From NCBI GenBank assembly GCA_009617715.1, contig VTFK01000276.1, positions 682,001-746,000 of the forward strand: DNA of 64,000 bases, read 5' to 3'. The notes beneath the pieces were generated by a model. The model did no database searches. It was not told the origin of the DNA and was given only the letters and a program-made list of their open reading frames with translations. Made by a program: the position numbers and the translations under genes. The DNA is from Plectrocnemia conspersa. Lineage: Eukaryota; Arthropoda; Insecta; Trichoptera; Polycentropodidae. This document shows positions 1 through 11,164 of this stretch, in pieces (position 1 is the first letter of the stretch; every line of letters starts with the position of its first letter).

Positions 1-180
1 AAAATCAAAACTAGCGGTTAGTATAAAATTATAATTCCCATCGATTTTCTTAGATTTTCTTAATCTCACGGTTGAATATCGCTATGAATAATTAACAAAA
101 AAAATCAAGCTAGGTTGTGCATAATATTTTTAATTCAGTCTGACGTCTCACTAATTACTTAGTAGTTGTTGATTGTTTTT
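1..180 (+). repeat. SINE-like repeat, partial copy
   Basis: This is a partial copy of a dispersed family also seen near 824-1069, 3820-4007, 4651-4750, 29570-29710, 45755-46030 and 48330-48400. Shared blocks are the 'actagyggttagtat' segment, a 'tcttaatctcac' segment and the end 'agtagttgttgattg'. The copy is cut by the window edge. It has no coding potential. Confidence 0.6.
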
Positions 181-753
181 ACTTCGTTGTAATTGGGGTT
201 TTCAATCAAACATCCCGATATTCGATTATTCGAATTATTATATATTATTCGAATATTCGTTTATACTATCTCGAATTAAATTTGTAAAAATCTTAGAATA
301 TTTTATTTCGAATTGCAAGACAATGAAACGCATTCTAAACAAAAAATGCTTTTATGCCTTTTAAAAACATTTGTGAATATAATATTTTTCGGCTGTGTAA
401 ACTATGGTCGAAATTTGCAGAAATCGTTGAATGAAACAAAATGTTAGAAACGCCCACCCTTTATTATCGTTTAACGCTTATCTCAAAAACAGGTGTGCGT
501 CGAAAATTAATGTGAAGTTCGTTTTACGTTTTTGTATATTTTGTATGAGTTCAATAATTTGATCGCTGTGTTTATAGTTATTTAATTTAAATGCGAATCC
601 GCACAAAAATACATTTTTGATTCATTTTTCGAATAGTTGCAAACTACAAATAATTCAGAACTTAAGTTGTAATGCATTAGTTGCGACGGAATTAGTCGCA
701 TGGATTTGGCAAAAGCTTATTTATTTATTTATTTATTTATTAAAATTATAACC
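181..753. other. AT-rich intergenic DNA
   Basis: No gene is visible. The only clear structure is a (TTTA)n microsatellite at about 719-740, which directly precedes the hairpin at 754-789 and is probably its retroposition tail read on the other strand. Confidence 0.5.
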
Positions 754-789
754 ATCGTGACCTGACAGGCAAACCTAATGCGTCACGAT
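754..789 (-). repeat. SINE 3'-tail hairpin
   Basis: A perfect 8-bp stem, ATCGTGAC at 754-761 with GTCACGAT at 782-789, encloses a 20-base loop and abuts a (TTTA)n tract. Related hairpins lie at 29582-29619, 29935-29972 (other orientation), 45761-45798 and 46947-46978. It is most likely the conserved 3' end of a SINE or LINE family pointing to the - strand. Confidence 0.6.
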
Positions 790-823
790 AGTCAAAATAA
801 TTATAAAAATAATTGCTTAATTT

Positions 824-1069
824 GCGACTTTCTATTGTGTTTGTGAGATAAAAACTAATAATTAGTATATAATTATAATAACCATCGATCATCATTATGT
901 TTTCTTAGATCTTCCTAGTCTCACGGATGAATTGTTATAAATAATCAAAAATAAAATCAAGATAGGTCGTGCATAGTGACCATAATCTGCAGTATAGTAT
1001 TATGTCAAATTATGTGAATTCAGTCTGATGTTTTACCACTTAATTAGTAGTTGTTGATTGTGTTTACTC
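824..1069 (+). repeat. SINE-like repeat, long copy
   Basis: This is one of the longest copies of the family. It begins at 'gcgactttctattgtg', passes through 'cctagtctcacgg', and ends with 'agtagttgttgattgtg'. It is non-coding. No clear RNA polymerase III A and B boxes were found, so calling it a SINE is an inference from size and dispersal. Confidence 0.6.
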
Positions 1070-3049
1070 TCAGTGGTCGTTTTTTTATAATATTTATATT
1101 TTATATTTAGCTTTTATATAATAGTAATACGATTTACAATAAGTTAAAATCAAATGAAGCATATATAAACCGAATTTTGACCAATAGAAAAGCGAAAAAA
1201 TAATTATCTTTTCTCAGAAGTCAAAACTTCACGTCAAAAGAAATAAAATCGTGCAGTCATCGATAATTTATTTCCCTCCCCTTTTGTAGTGGAATATTTT
1301 TTTTCCCCTAAATGTCGTTCCTATCTAAAAGCTTAAAAGCACTTAAAATGACGCAATCAAAGGCCAAACAGTAAGGAATTCGTTGCATACCTATGACACG
1401 AATATTTATTTTTGAACTGCTATTACATCTAACAAGATTTTTAGCAGACAATAACAAAAAAAACTGAATTATTGAGATTGGCTAGAAAGAGACATCAGGA
1501 ATATATATGTATATATATAAAGATGGCCATTAGAAGACCAAAAAAAAATTCCACTTCGACTAGACCCAGCTAATCAATCACTTAAATCAAAAGTCACAAG
1601 AGTACAACACGATCTTCGTGACGACTTGGGAACTATTTGAAATAGGATTTTGGCAATATATTTTTTTTTGCATATTTTTGCACATGCTTCTTAAACCAAC
1701 TTAAATTGCGGACACTTGACCTAGTTTTTTTAGGGTTTTTATTCGGTAGTTTTTGATACTCTTACAGTATTATGTGATATGGAAATGATTTTTGCTCTAC
1801 AATTACCATTTTTCGGTCATTTGAATGTCGCAAATAGGTCACCGGGTGTTTGTCATTCGTTAGAGCCACAAGCGCTCGTACGAAGAGTTCGAAATGATGT
1901 AATGATCAACGCCTCCGAAAAAGTGGTCACCTTGTATGTCGAAATGCATATTATTTTTTACATATTATACACATATATGCACACCTATATTTAAAGACAA
2001 CCGGAATATTATTCTTAATGGTGTTAGTCATAAGTTAACATACATTTAGTATATATTAATAATATACGAAATATAAAACAAATGCAAATAATAAATTAAA
2101 CTTAATAATAATTATTATTAATATTTTATTATTCAAGACGCACTTGATATGTTCGATTCGTTAATTTTCAATGTCAGATGCCAAGGTCAACTATCTCAGT
2201 TGACCTAAAACTCATGCTAGTGAAATCACTAGTAAATATAAATTACCTGTTTCATAGCAGAAGGGCGATTGCAAGGTTATTTACCAAAAATAAAACTTCG
2301 CTTCTCTTGTAGCCCATAAAAGTATTTAACTATATCATAAGATATTTTGCCAAATGAATGAATGAAAAATGTCTTGCTGACACCCAATTATAAAATAAAG
2401 TTTACGCACTGACAATAAAAGCAGCTTTGATTAATAAATTGAGAACCATAGATCGAATGTCTTCATACCTGCATCGTTATTTTTAATACTTTAATACGAG
2501 GCTTTTGTAAAATTCGGGCAGATGTGATCAGTTCAATTCTCAATGTTCGCAACATTTTATTAATACGTTGAAAATGAGTATTATTTGAATACGTAATGCA
2601 TTTTTTAAAACATTTATGGATAACATCTGTTTATATTTTCTAATAATTCACTTTCTCTTTCGACTCAGTGGCTCTGTAGATCAGTTGAAGATTTTACGGT
2701 CCATTAAAACAATGTCCAGATCTATATTTTCAAAGGGGTTCTATAGCGAGGTTTATAAGTATATTTAAAGACCTACGCTTTTCTTCGCCGATTGTTTACT
2801 AGAGCTAAAATGTTTTTATTGAACTCACGTAGACTAATAAAACAATCGTAAACGTAGCTGTAAGCCGGGATAAATATCTTAGAACGTTTGCCAATGCAAA
2901 TAAATACCACAATAGCGTTTCAAAACCTAATATCATTCATTGCCTTGCTCTCCTAGAACTCTAGTTCAAGGGCATAGATATACCTTTAAGCAACTATTGG
3001 TTCATCATCATGATAATAATCATTCAAATACATATGATAATTTCTGCCA
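1070..3049. other. Intergenic DNA with one palindromic-MITE fragment
   Basis: A fragment of the 'ccgaattttgaccaatag' repeat family occurs at about 1150-1262 (other copies near 5168-5450, 41880-42030, 57000-57125 and 58400-58525). The rest is AT-rich with no recognisable gene. An open frame at 1779-1994 has no similarity I can name and is not called. Confidence 0.5.
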
Positions 3050-3290
3050 TGTCTGCCGAGAGGAGACAAATTCCCGGGGCCCGTTCTCCTCGAGGAGTCC
3101 AACTGTGGAAAAATCATAGCAAAAATATATTTATAAAAAAATACTGATGTATTTCAGGCATAAGTTCTTTTAGCTCTTTTTTTATTCATATTACATGAAT
3201 AAAAGGAGAGGAACATTGCCTTCAAAAGCACCCACTTTCTAGGTAGTACTTACACAATAAACATTATTATTCAAATACTTATAAGAAAAT
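3050..3290 (+). repeat. Dispersed repeat (GGACAAATTCCCGGGG type)
   Basis: The stretch starting near 'gaggagacaaattcccgggg' and ending near 'aataaacattattattcaaa' is repeated in the same orientation at 51355-51645. The second copy carries about 60 extra bases in the middle. Neither copy has a coding frame or clear terminal repeats, so the class is unknown. Confidence 0.6.
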
Positions 3291-3819
3291 GTAGTATGAT
3301 GATTATATCGACTGTAAATTATAATAAATTTTACCTTTATAAATAATTTTATTTCGCTTACAGTTTTTCAAAAACGATTTTCCTGAATTATGTATATAAT
3401 ATGTTATTGTTAATAAATATGAATCTATGCTAAATAGACGCTAAAATTTATCTGCAAAATATTACTTATGTTATTACATAATAAAAAAAATGTAATTTTA
3501 TTTTATATTACTGCCTCTTATTAGCTAATTCGCTAAAAATATTTAATACGCATTAAGACGATCATCTCAGCGTTGTATGTTGACAATCGCGAAAACCAGT
3601 TTGAGAGATGAACGTTCATAAAATTCGTAAGAAAAAACCGTAAAAACTTTAACCTAGACCGCTGAGGAATGCTAGTACCATATGATGTTTCATGGGCTAC
3701 TTTAAAATGCGCTCTTTAGTATGCTACAATCTTTATATGCATAAAATTTCTAATTTCGTGAATAATAAATGACATATTTTTGTATCTATAACACAATAGA
3801 ACAGTTTCTCAACTTTTAT

Positions 3820-4007
3820 CTTGTCCGAGAAATCGTGATTAATGATTATTATAAAAATATACTTCTAATCGATCATCACAGATTAGATTTTCCTATATTT
3901 TTATAATCTCACAAATGAAAAAAATAAAATATGAATAGTGACATTCATATGTCACTGATTTCAGTCTGGTGTCTCATTACTTACTTAATAGTTGTTGATC
4001 ATGTATT
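3820..4007 (+). repeat. SINE-like repeat copy
   Basis: This copy contains 'tttttataatctcac', 'tttcagtctggtgtctca' and 'agttgttgatcatg', matching the order in the 824-1069 copy. Its 5' part is more diverged. Confidence 0.55.
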
Positions 4008-4650
4008 AACGGAAAGATTTATAATAAATATAAAAGCCTGGATTACGAATAGTTCGTAAAAGCATTTTATGCTGTTTGTTCTTGTCGAGTGTAAGTTAGG
4101 CTTTAAAATATTATCCAATGTCACACAAGTCACACGCAACAAGTAATGTACACAGATTTACAACATACGCGACACTTGTGGTTCGAAAGTACATTAAAAT
4201 CTGTTTAACACTTCGCAGTCACATGTCAATAATTCTGAACTAATTGAGGAAGCACGCGAGAGCAACGTTGAAAATGTGCTTTCGTGTGTTGTTTGACATT
4301 CGAAATATGATAATGTATACTATAAACACAATGCGTTGGAGACGAGCTCGTTTTCAGAGGCTCTCGTCTATGAAATTGATGCTCGTTGGAAAGCCACCGG
4401 TGACCTTTGGAAATTGAGATTGACTTGACACAATTACCTTATGATATAATCGATGTGAAGAATCCATTCAGTCAGTTTTTCCAGGGGGGGAGGCAAAAGT
4501 TAGTCAGTGAACTTTTTTTAATATATCCATTTCATTCAGATTCATAGAATTTCATTAAATTACATGCTTTGTTTTTGGACAAATTCAGAAAAGGCACACT
4601 CAAAAATTAGTCGGATTTTCCAAAAGCTTATTAAAATAATTGCTTCATTT

Positions 4651-4750
4651 GCGACTTTCTATCGTGTCTGGGAGATCAAAACTAGTGATTAGTATACAAT
4701 TATAATTCCTATCGACCATCATTATGTTTTCCTAGTCTCACCATTGAGAA
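4651..4750 (+). repeat. SINE-like repeat, 5' fragment
   Basis: The segment from 'gcgactttctatcgtg' to 'cctagtctcacc' matches the first half of the 824-1069 copy closely, and the rest is missing. Confidence 0.6.
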
Positions 4751-5167
4751 TCACCAAAACATTGATAATCACTGATTTCTGTAATGTAATATAAAATATT
4801 AATAAATAAATTTTGTGTACAAATTTATTAACATGATAAGTAAATACATTTTGTGTATAAATGTTTAGTACGCGTTTTTGAGTAACGCGGTTGCAAGAGC
4901 GCGCATACTGAGTGAGCAGGTCGCATTGGCCATTCCGTAAAACTGACAATTAATTTATTATTTGCTACTCCCTTTTGTAGTAATCAATATAATTTCAGTT
5001 TATATGAACTCGGAGACGAATGTCCTTTAAAAATGACCTGTTAGTGATTTTTTACTATAGTTTACTATAAATGCAATATTCAAGGGGGGGGCAAAAGCTT
5101 GCCAGTAAATGGTCTATTTTACTTCAATTTTATTTAGATTCATGGTATTTCAATAAATAGTTTCTGT

Positions 5168-5450
5168 TAAGAATCCACGTCAAAAGCAATAAAATCGTGC
5201 CGTCACAGTGGAAACACTCGGTTATTTAGAGTTCATATATATCAATAAGTGAGAAACGAATGAAGCATATCTAAACCGAATTTTGACCAGTAGAAGAGCG
5301 CAAAAAACAATTATTCTTCGCGGCAAAAGCAATAAAATCGTGACCCGATTTTATTGCTTTTGACGTGAATTTTTAACTTCTGAGAAGTAATAATTGTTTT
5401 TGCGCTCTCTAATTGACCAAAATTCGGGTTGAATATTATTTAACCAATAC
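5168..5450. repeat. Inverted pair of palindromic MITE fragments
   Basis: One arm (about 5265-5345) carries 'ccgaattttgaccag', 'agagcgcaaaaaacaatta' and 'gcaataaaatcgtg'. The second arm (about 5345-5435) carries the reverse complements in reverse order, so the region can fold back on itself. Single copies occur elsewhere in the window. It is a non-autonomous DNA element or a head-to-head pair of them. Confidence 0.65.
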
Positions 5451-5668
5451 TCGAAGTGCAAACTTTGAAATTTACTATAATTTATTTGATTCAAGGGGGG
5501 GCAAATGCCCTCACCTTCCCCCTCTCTCCAAATGACTTCCCTGGTAGAATTGTATCAATTATATTTCAGTCCACTCAGTATTATATATATAATAAGTAAT
5601 ATAATACATATTTAATAGCCGCTAATGATTTCGAATTATATTTTTTAGGTACCTGAGCTCAGATCGAC

Positions 5669-7163
5669 ATGGGTGGCTTCTTAGGAAAGTGCAAGAATGA
5701 GACGAAACCTATCAACGAAGTGACGGCGCCGACTAGATCTAAAAAATTGGCAAATTCACTGTAAATAAAAAAAAGCTTAGTGCTAGTTTTATTTAATGAA
5801 TGATGATGTATATTTTATTTTTATTTCCAGAGATCGACAGACAGAAAACGGTGAAAGCAAGAAAACGGAATGGACCGAAGCTCATCTTATGGTGCCAGAA
5901 GCGCTTCTGGAAATCGACGATCAGATCATAACCGATCCTCCAGTTCCACCGCCGAGAAGACACAAGTTCAAGAAAGAAGTCAAGATCAAAGTAGTAAAAT
6001 TGGAGAGCGATATCATGGTGGGGGCAGCTCCGGAACCTTATAAAAATTTGGTGCCCATCGAGGAACCGATAATTGTGCCTAAAAAGGAGCCTGTCCACAT
6101 ATGCGACGGAACTCATAATCATGCTATAAATTATTGTCACAACGGAGGCATCCTTCATAAGCCTAAAGAATCAAACGTAGGTCTTTTGACTCAAGAAAAG
6201 AACCAGAGTCTTCTCATGAAGCCTAAAACCAAGAATCATTCCACTGTGTCTCTCCCGAACGTCGATGAGCTCAAAAACAACATGAAAGCCAGCAAGGTCG
6301 ACGCAAAACCGGAGAAAAAACCCACTAGAAACATATCGGTGATATCACTACCCACAGAAACTAAAGTGACATTATCAGACGAGACAGCCGCTAGGGTTGA
6401 AAACTACATGTCTTGCTGTAAGTCTTTCACTGATCTAGCACCGAAAGAACTGTTGGAAAAGCTTCAAAACGCGGATCAACAGAGCGATAGCGAAGAATCT
6501 TGGGACGGAATCAACGAATGGGAGATTGAATCGGTGGGCAAGTCTTTGAAATCGCCGTTTCAACCCAAATCTAGACTGGAAACTCCTAGGGTTCTGATGA
6601 AGCCGCAGGCGGTCGCGGAAGAACCTCAGACGGCACACGCTAAAGAAGCTTTCAAAGGCAGGATGGAGAGAAGAGAGAGCATCGACGACTTCTTCGATTC
6701 TAGAGCGAACGTCCCGTATGTTGATTCGGGAGAAGAGGAAACGGAAGCGGAACCCGAACCCAAGATTTATTTGGGCAGAAGGGGCTCGGACAGCTTCTTC
6801 AACGAGACTTATAAACCAGAACACAACACTCACAAGTCGAACGTATTCTTTTCTAATGCCCTGCTAGAAAGCGAATCGATCACTTACGCGCCTATCAAAG
6901 TTATAAGTCCAAAGGTCGAAGCGGAAGAACCCAAAGAGACGCTGAAAACTTTGGAAGGGTTTTTCGATAAGAAAAAAGAGGAGCACAAGAACGACGTGAC
7001 ACATTCCAATCTGCTCAAGATCATTCAAGAGAACAGCGTTCAAGAGAAAGACGAGGAATGCGACAAGTACAAAATACCAGAACCGCTCCGGTCGGCCTTG
7101 CTGGACGTGAACGAGAGAATAAGCGAGATAGACCAAGCTAAAAAATCGGAAGCTGATCATTAA
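5669..7163 (+). CDS. Uncharacterised acidic protein, candidate N-myristoylation (2 exons)
   Basis: I do not recognise this gene. Coding exons are 5669-5760 and 5831-7163, joined by a 70-bp GT-AG intron (donor gtaaat, acceptor ttccag). The split codon CT|A reads through, giving 474 residues. The start is preceded by an acceptor (tttttag, exon from 5649), so there is an upstream non-coding exon. The N-terminus MGGFLGKC has Gly2 and Cys8, as in N-myristoylated and palmitoylated membrane-anchored proteins; this is inference. The rest is hydrophilic, rich in E, K and S, with no transmembrane segment and no domain I can name. Visible patterns are a His/Cys patch at about 120-136, RRES...DDFF at 311-319, RRGS..SFF at 347-354, and a third EGFFDKK near 406. 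The RRxS sites resemble basophilic-kinase targets. Long open frame, clean splicing and coding-like composition make it a real gene. Confidence 0.85.
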
Positions 7164-7850
7164 GTATTGTGGTTGTTCAACGAGAGTGCACATATAGGCC
7201 CTGCAGTTTTGATTAATAATATTTTAAATGGCACTGCAATGTTCGGAATTTGTGACAAATTTAGGCCCTTTAAAAGTTGTGCCATAAGATTCGTCGCATC
7301 GCAGCCCCGTGACAAAAGTGACAACTAAAAAATCGAATTGAAAATTCGCATTCACTAATTAAGTGTCGTGTGTTAAACGTAAAACATTTTTTGATCTACT
7401 TTTAAAGCAATTTAACCCAAATTATACACATAAAAAACATTGTTCGTTTGTCAAAGTACAATTGAACAAAATTTGCTCAGTTGTACTCAAAGACACTATT
7501 GCATTGCATTATTATTAGTCTTATATAACTTATATTTGTCTACTCTTTCTAAAAAAAATGTAAATATAACAAGAATGGCTCTCTCACTCTAATCACTGGT
7601 TTATTTGTATTCAATAGATTTATAACCAACGTATAATTTGACATACGCTCAGAAAGTATTGTATGCTTACATGAACCACTCATTCAGATCAGTGGACGTG
7701 ATATATAATTTTACTATTTACAAAGTAACATGTGTTTTGTGTGATAATTTCGCTACTATATCGTTTGCATGTCAACAATAAGTCACTTTTGTCGTGGGAG
7801 TACGACATATATTTAAAAACAATAAAATATATAATAATAATATATTTGAT
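7164..7850 (+). other. Probable 3'UTR of gene 1
   Basis: No frame continues past the stop at 7161-7163. A canonical AATAAA at 7821-7826 is a plausible poly(A) signal. No repeat family was recognised here, which fits a transcribed 3'UTR. The exact end is unknown. Confidence 0.4.
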
Positions 7851-8215
7851 GTATATATGATAGATGTTACAGTGTATATTTTATTAGAAATTAAATAGCG
7901 TTAAAAATCATTTCATTTTATTGTTCTGTTCCTATTTTTATTTATTTTTTAGAGCACTTTAATCATAAGATAATGTGCGTGTACTGCGCTGTTTGGATAA
8001 TGATAAATATAGACAAAGCAAAACACACTATGTGTTATCTTACTGGACTGAGGATAATGCTAATTTGTAAACATACTATCTATGTATAAATTTAACAGTT
8101 AACCGTATTGATTAAAGAATTTATAATTACTCGTTAAAAGCATAATGTAATTAAATATTTGCTTTGGAGCAGTTTTCTTAGATTTCAAGAGAGCTTTCAA
8201 AGCAATATATAGAAG
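7851..8215. other. Short AT-rich intergenic stretch
   Basis: I see no gene, repeat copy or structured motif here. It separates the likely end of gene 1 from the Tigger element. Confidence 0.4.
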
Positions 8216-8217
8216 TA

Positions 8218-9975
8218 CACCCATACCTCGCTATACGGCCTAGATACGTTCCACGAAACTTGGCCGTTAAGCGAAAAGCCGTATAACGAATCAATTATCC
8301 TAATACAAATTCATACAAATTCAATGGGATCGGTTCCAAATTTGTTAAATATGGAACATGGTTTATCATTTAAAATGCATTTTATCTTTTTATTTCATTT
8401 AAATCTAAAATACATACATAACAAGTACATACATTTGTACATAAAATAATAACAGACTCCAAAAACCAGCAATATTCCATAAACAAAAATGAAACAAATT
8501 CATGTTACATAAAATATGTGTATGAATACATACATATTTTTTTTTAAAATGGCTTTAATCTAAAGACGATGAAGAAATGGTAACCTACAGATCACTGTCG
8601 TTCTCATTTTTCGCTGGTAAGGATGGGCCTGGCTTAAAAAAATTGTCCAACGTTGTTTGTCTTGCCTTTTTGTCTCTTTCGTTCTTCAATGATTAATAAC
8701 AGCTAATGGCTGAGTTAATTCCTCGAGAAACTTTAGCGCTACGTTCGACGTCAGGATCGTTTTAAGGAAGATGTTTATTCCTTGTTCGAAATAGGAAAAA
8801 GCTTTTGACAATTTTTTTGATGTTAGCTGTTTGAATACAACAGACTCTCTTCATCAAATGCCGGTTCTGCTTGCAACTGAATGAGTTCCTTATATGAAAG
8901 GGGTTCCCTATCAGCTTCAAGTAGATCAAGCACATCACGTTCGTTCAAACCTTCAAAGCCGAGATCATGTGCTAGATCCAAAATGTTTTGCCTAATTTCA
9001 GGAAGGCAATTAACTTCTGCATCAGTACTTTTTACACATTCTGGCCATATTTTTTCCAAACATGGTTCATTGTTGTTAGTTTTAATTCCTTCCATGATTC
9101 ACTGATGCTGTCAACAGCATCCTTGATGTTATAGTTTTTCCAAAATGTTTTAATTGAAGATTTACCATCGGTTTCCCTTATAAGTTGTCGGAAAGTTCGG
9201 CGTAGGTAATATGCCTTAAAAGTGGCTATTACACCCTGATCCATTGGTTGGATCAGAGCTGTTGTATTTTTCGGAAGGTACTCAATCATGACATCTTCAG
9301 ATAGTTCGGATAAATTAGTAGGATGCCCTGGTGCATTATCCAAAATTAGCAAAGCCTTGTTGCTTAAGTTATTGTCTCGCAAATATTTTTTCACTTCTGT
9401 GCAAAAGTGATTTTTGAACCAATCCTCTAAAGTAGCTTTAGTCATCCAAACTTTCTTGTTGGATCTCCATATGACGGGTAATTGATTTTTATTTAGTCCT
9501 TTAAGAGACCTTGGATTTTCGGACAAATATATTAAAAGTGGTTTTAGCTTAAAATCACCCGCGGCATTTGCACCAAGTAGCAAAGTTAATCGTTCTTTAG
9601 ACACCTTATAACCAGGCGCAGATTTTTCGGTTTTTGAAATGTACGTGTAATCAGGCATTCGCTTCCAATAAAGCCCTGTTTCGTCTACGTTAAACACTTG
9701 TTCAGGTTTATAACCACCTCTTTCAATAATTCCCTTTAAAATGTTGGGATATTCCTTAGATGCGGCCTCATCGGCGCTAGCTGCTTCACCTTTCATTTTA
9801 AAATTATGCAAATTAAATATATTTTTAAATTTTTAAAAAAATCGACATCGAAAAAAAGTTTTTTTGCCGTTTAAGCGAAACATTTTAGGCCGTTAATCGA
9901 AAACGTGCCTTAATTGAAGAGGGCCGTTATAGCGAAAGGCCGTATAAAGAGCGGCCGTATAGCGAGGTATGGGTG
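8218..9975 (-). mobile_element. Tigger/pogo DNA transposon, 5'-truncated coding region
   Basis: The ends are matched inverted repeats: CACCCATACCTCGCTATACG from 8218 and its reverse complement ending at 9975, at least 23 bp in all. Both sides are flanked by TA (8216-8217 and 9976-9977), the target duplication expected for the Tc1/mariner/pogo group. The element is 1758 bp and its transposase gene is on the - strand. Only about 160 bp lies between the start of the open frame and the end that precedes it, so the N-terminal CENP-B-like DNA-binding half has been deleted. It is a non-autonomous internal-deletion copy. Confidence 0.93.
8823..9811 (-). pseudogene. Tigger transposase, DDE domain, frameshifted
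   Basis: The catalytic core of a Tigger (DDE_1) transposase is readable from 9811 down. The acidic residues sit in FNVDETGLYW, LILDNAPGHP and QPMDQGVIATFK, so the triad is complete. The frame ends at 9032 after VWKKYGQNV, but the family C-terminus continues in another frame from about 9060 (KIWPECV, then LGFEGLNERDV and further) to 8823. The shift falls in a run of six T at about 9049-9055. The family normally has an N-terminal HTH/CENP-B region of roughly 150 residues, absent here. The frame is otherwise free of stops, suggesting a fairly recent insertion, but the protein cannot bind its own ends. Confidence 0.9.
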
Positions 9976-10941
9976 TACTACATATAATGTTAAAGAAATT
10001 AGAGATTATAGGTAAGAGTGATATAGTGTTATGATGGTTTGTTAATTATTTAAAAAATAGAAAGCAAAAAATTTAAATTAATCTCATGGTGTACCACAGG
10101 GGTTCAAATTATGACCACTGTTACTTCTATTACATATTAATGATGAGATAAAGTAAAATACATTTTAATTTATTGCATAGGTGATCATATTTATTGCTAG
10201 TTATAAATAAACAAATTAAGTATAATATAAAGATGATTAAAAATATGATTATCAATCATAAACATATCTTAGATTTATTTTACTCTATTATAGAAATAGT
10301 TAATAATATAAAAGATTTATGAGTAACTGTAGATAAAAAACTTTAATAAAATAGTTGCAAAATAGGTATATTATCTAGGATGAGAAATATGATAATAAAT
10401 ACAAAAAAATATATATTGCACCACTTTAATTATTGTGCAACAATATTATATATCAGTGAACGTCACAGATTCCACTTTGTATCCAAAACACTCGGACGCT
10501 GAACTAACACAATCATACATAAAGAGTTGACACTAAGTTACTATGATATTACATAGTATATAATATTTTTTATATATGTTGTGCGAAAAGAGCCGAAATA
10601 TTTATTTTATAGCCGGATGTAACACCGACAAAACACCATGAAATGAGCATTACCGCTTCAACAAGAACAAGCGAGACAACGAATATTTTTACGTGCATAT
10701 ATCGCTTCTCCCTCGCATACATCTGTATACGTAAACAATGCATTCACAAAAATAATGCCGATGCACTATTTCAGTACGAATTTTTAATGTATCAGTTGAC
10801 TTCATTTGTTTGTTTAATATTTATTTGTAGATTTTCATAAACATATGACTTAAAAAGGTAGTATTTTTACTTCCAACTTAACAATGAAATAAATGAACAT
10901 TTTTGTACATTAAGAAATAAATTATAATATGAAAATATTTT
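9976..10941. other. AT-rich intergenic DNA
   Basis: Apart from the TA duplication at its left edge I see no element ends and no gene. A 65-codon open frame at 10643-10840 has no recognisable similarity and is treated as chance. Confidence 0.4.
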
Positions 10942-11164
10942 TGGCGACGAGAGGTGACGAATCACAATTAGACACAGATTGAGCCACTGCAGTAGTATTT
11001 TTATTGATTATTATAATTACAAGTTAAAACTTAAGTGTGTGAGCGGACAGTGAGCGAGGCCCGCACCGGCCGTACGAGCCCGCCAAATGTGTCCGTTACC
11101 CGAGTGCCGCCAAATTTTGGCCATAATAAACCTAAATAAATACATATATAAATAGGCCCCTACA
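10942..11164 (-). mobile_element. Solo LTR, same family as the 28.2-kb element
   Basis: Read on the - strand it starts TGTAGGGGCC and ends GTCGCCA, so it has TG...CA ends. It shares 'tatttatttaggtttattat', 'cttggcgg'-like and 'ctactgca' blocks with the LTRs at 28177-28389 and 29321-29533. No internal region follows and no target duplication was found, so it is probably an old recombined solo LTR. Confidence 0.7.

Larger units (their letters stand above)
4008..5648. other. Region upstream of gene 1, mostly repeats
   Basis: A copy of the G-tract repeat lies at about 4465-4570 and another at 5075-5165. A partial SINE-like copy lies at 4651-4750 and an inverted pair at 5168-5450. The segment at 4180-4440 is less AT-rich and free of recognised repeats, so it could hold the non-coding first exon that gene 1 needs, but no start site or donor could be assigned. 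Confidence 0.4.

Noticed and set aside
754..789. SINE-tail hairpin as a hammerhead ribozyme
   Set aside because: The required CUGAUGA and GAAA core sequences are absent; only a simple stem-loop is seen.
5793..6158. Open frames opposite gene 1 (also 6435-6833 and 6864-7193)
   Set aside because: They are antisense shadows of the long coding exon, with no domain and no supporting signals.
10643..10840. 65-codon open frame as a small gene
   Set aside because: No similarity, no splice or promoter signals, and a length expected by chance.
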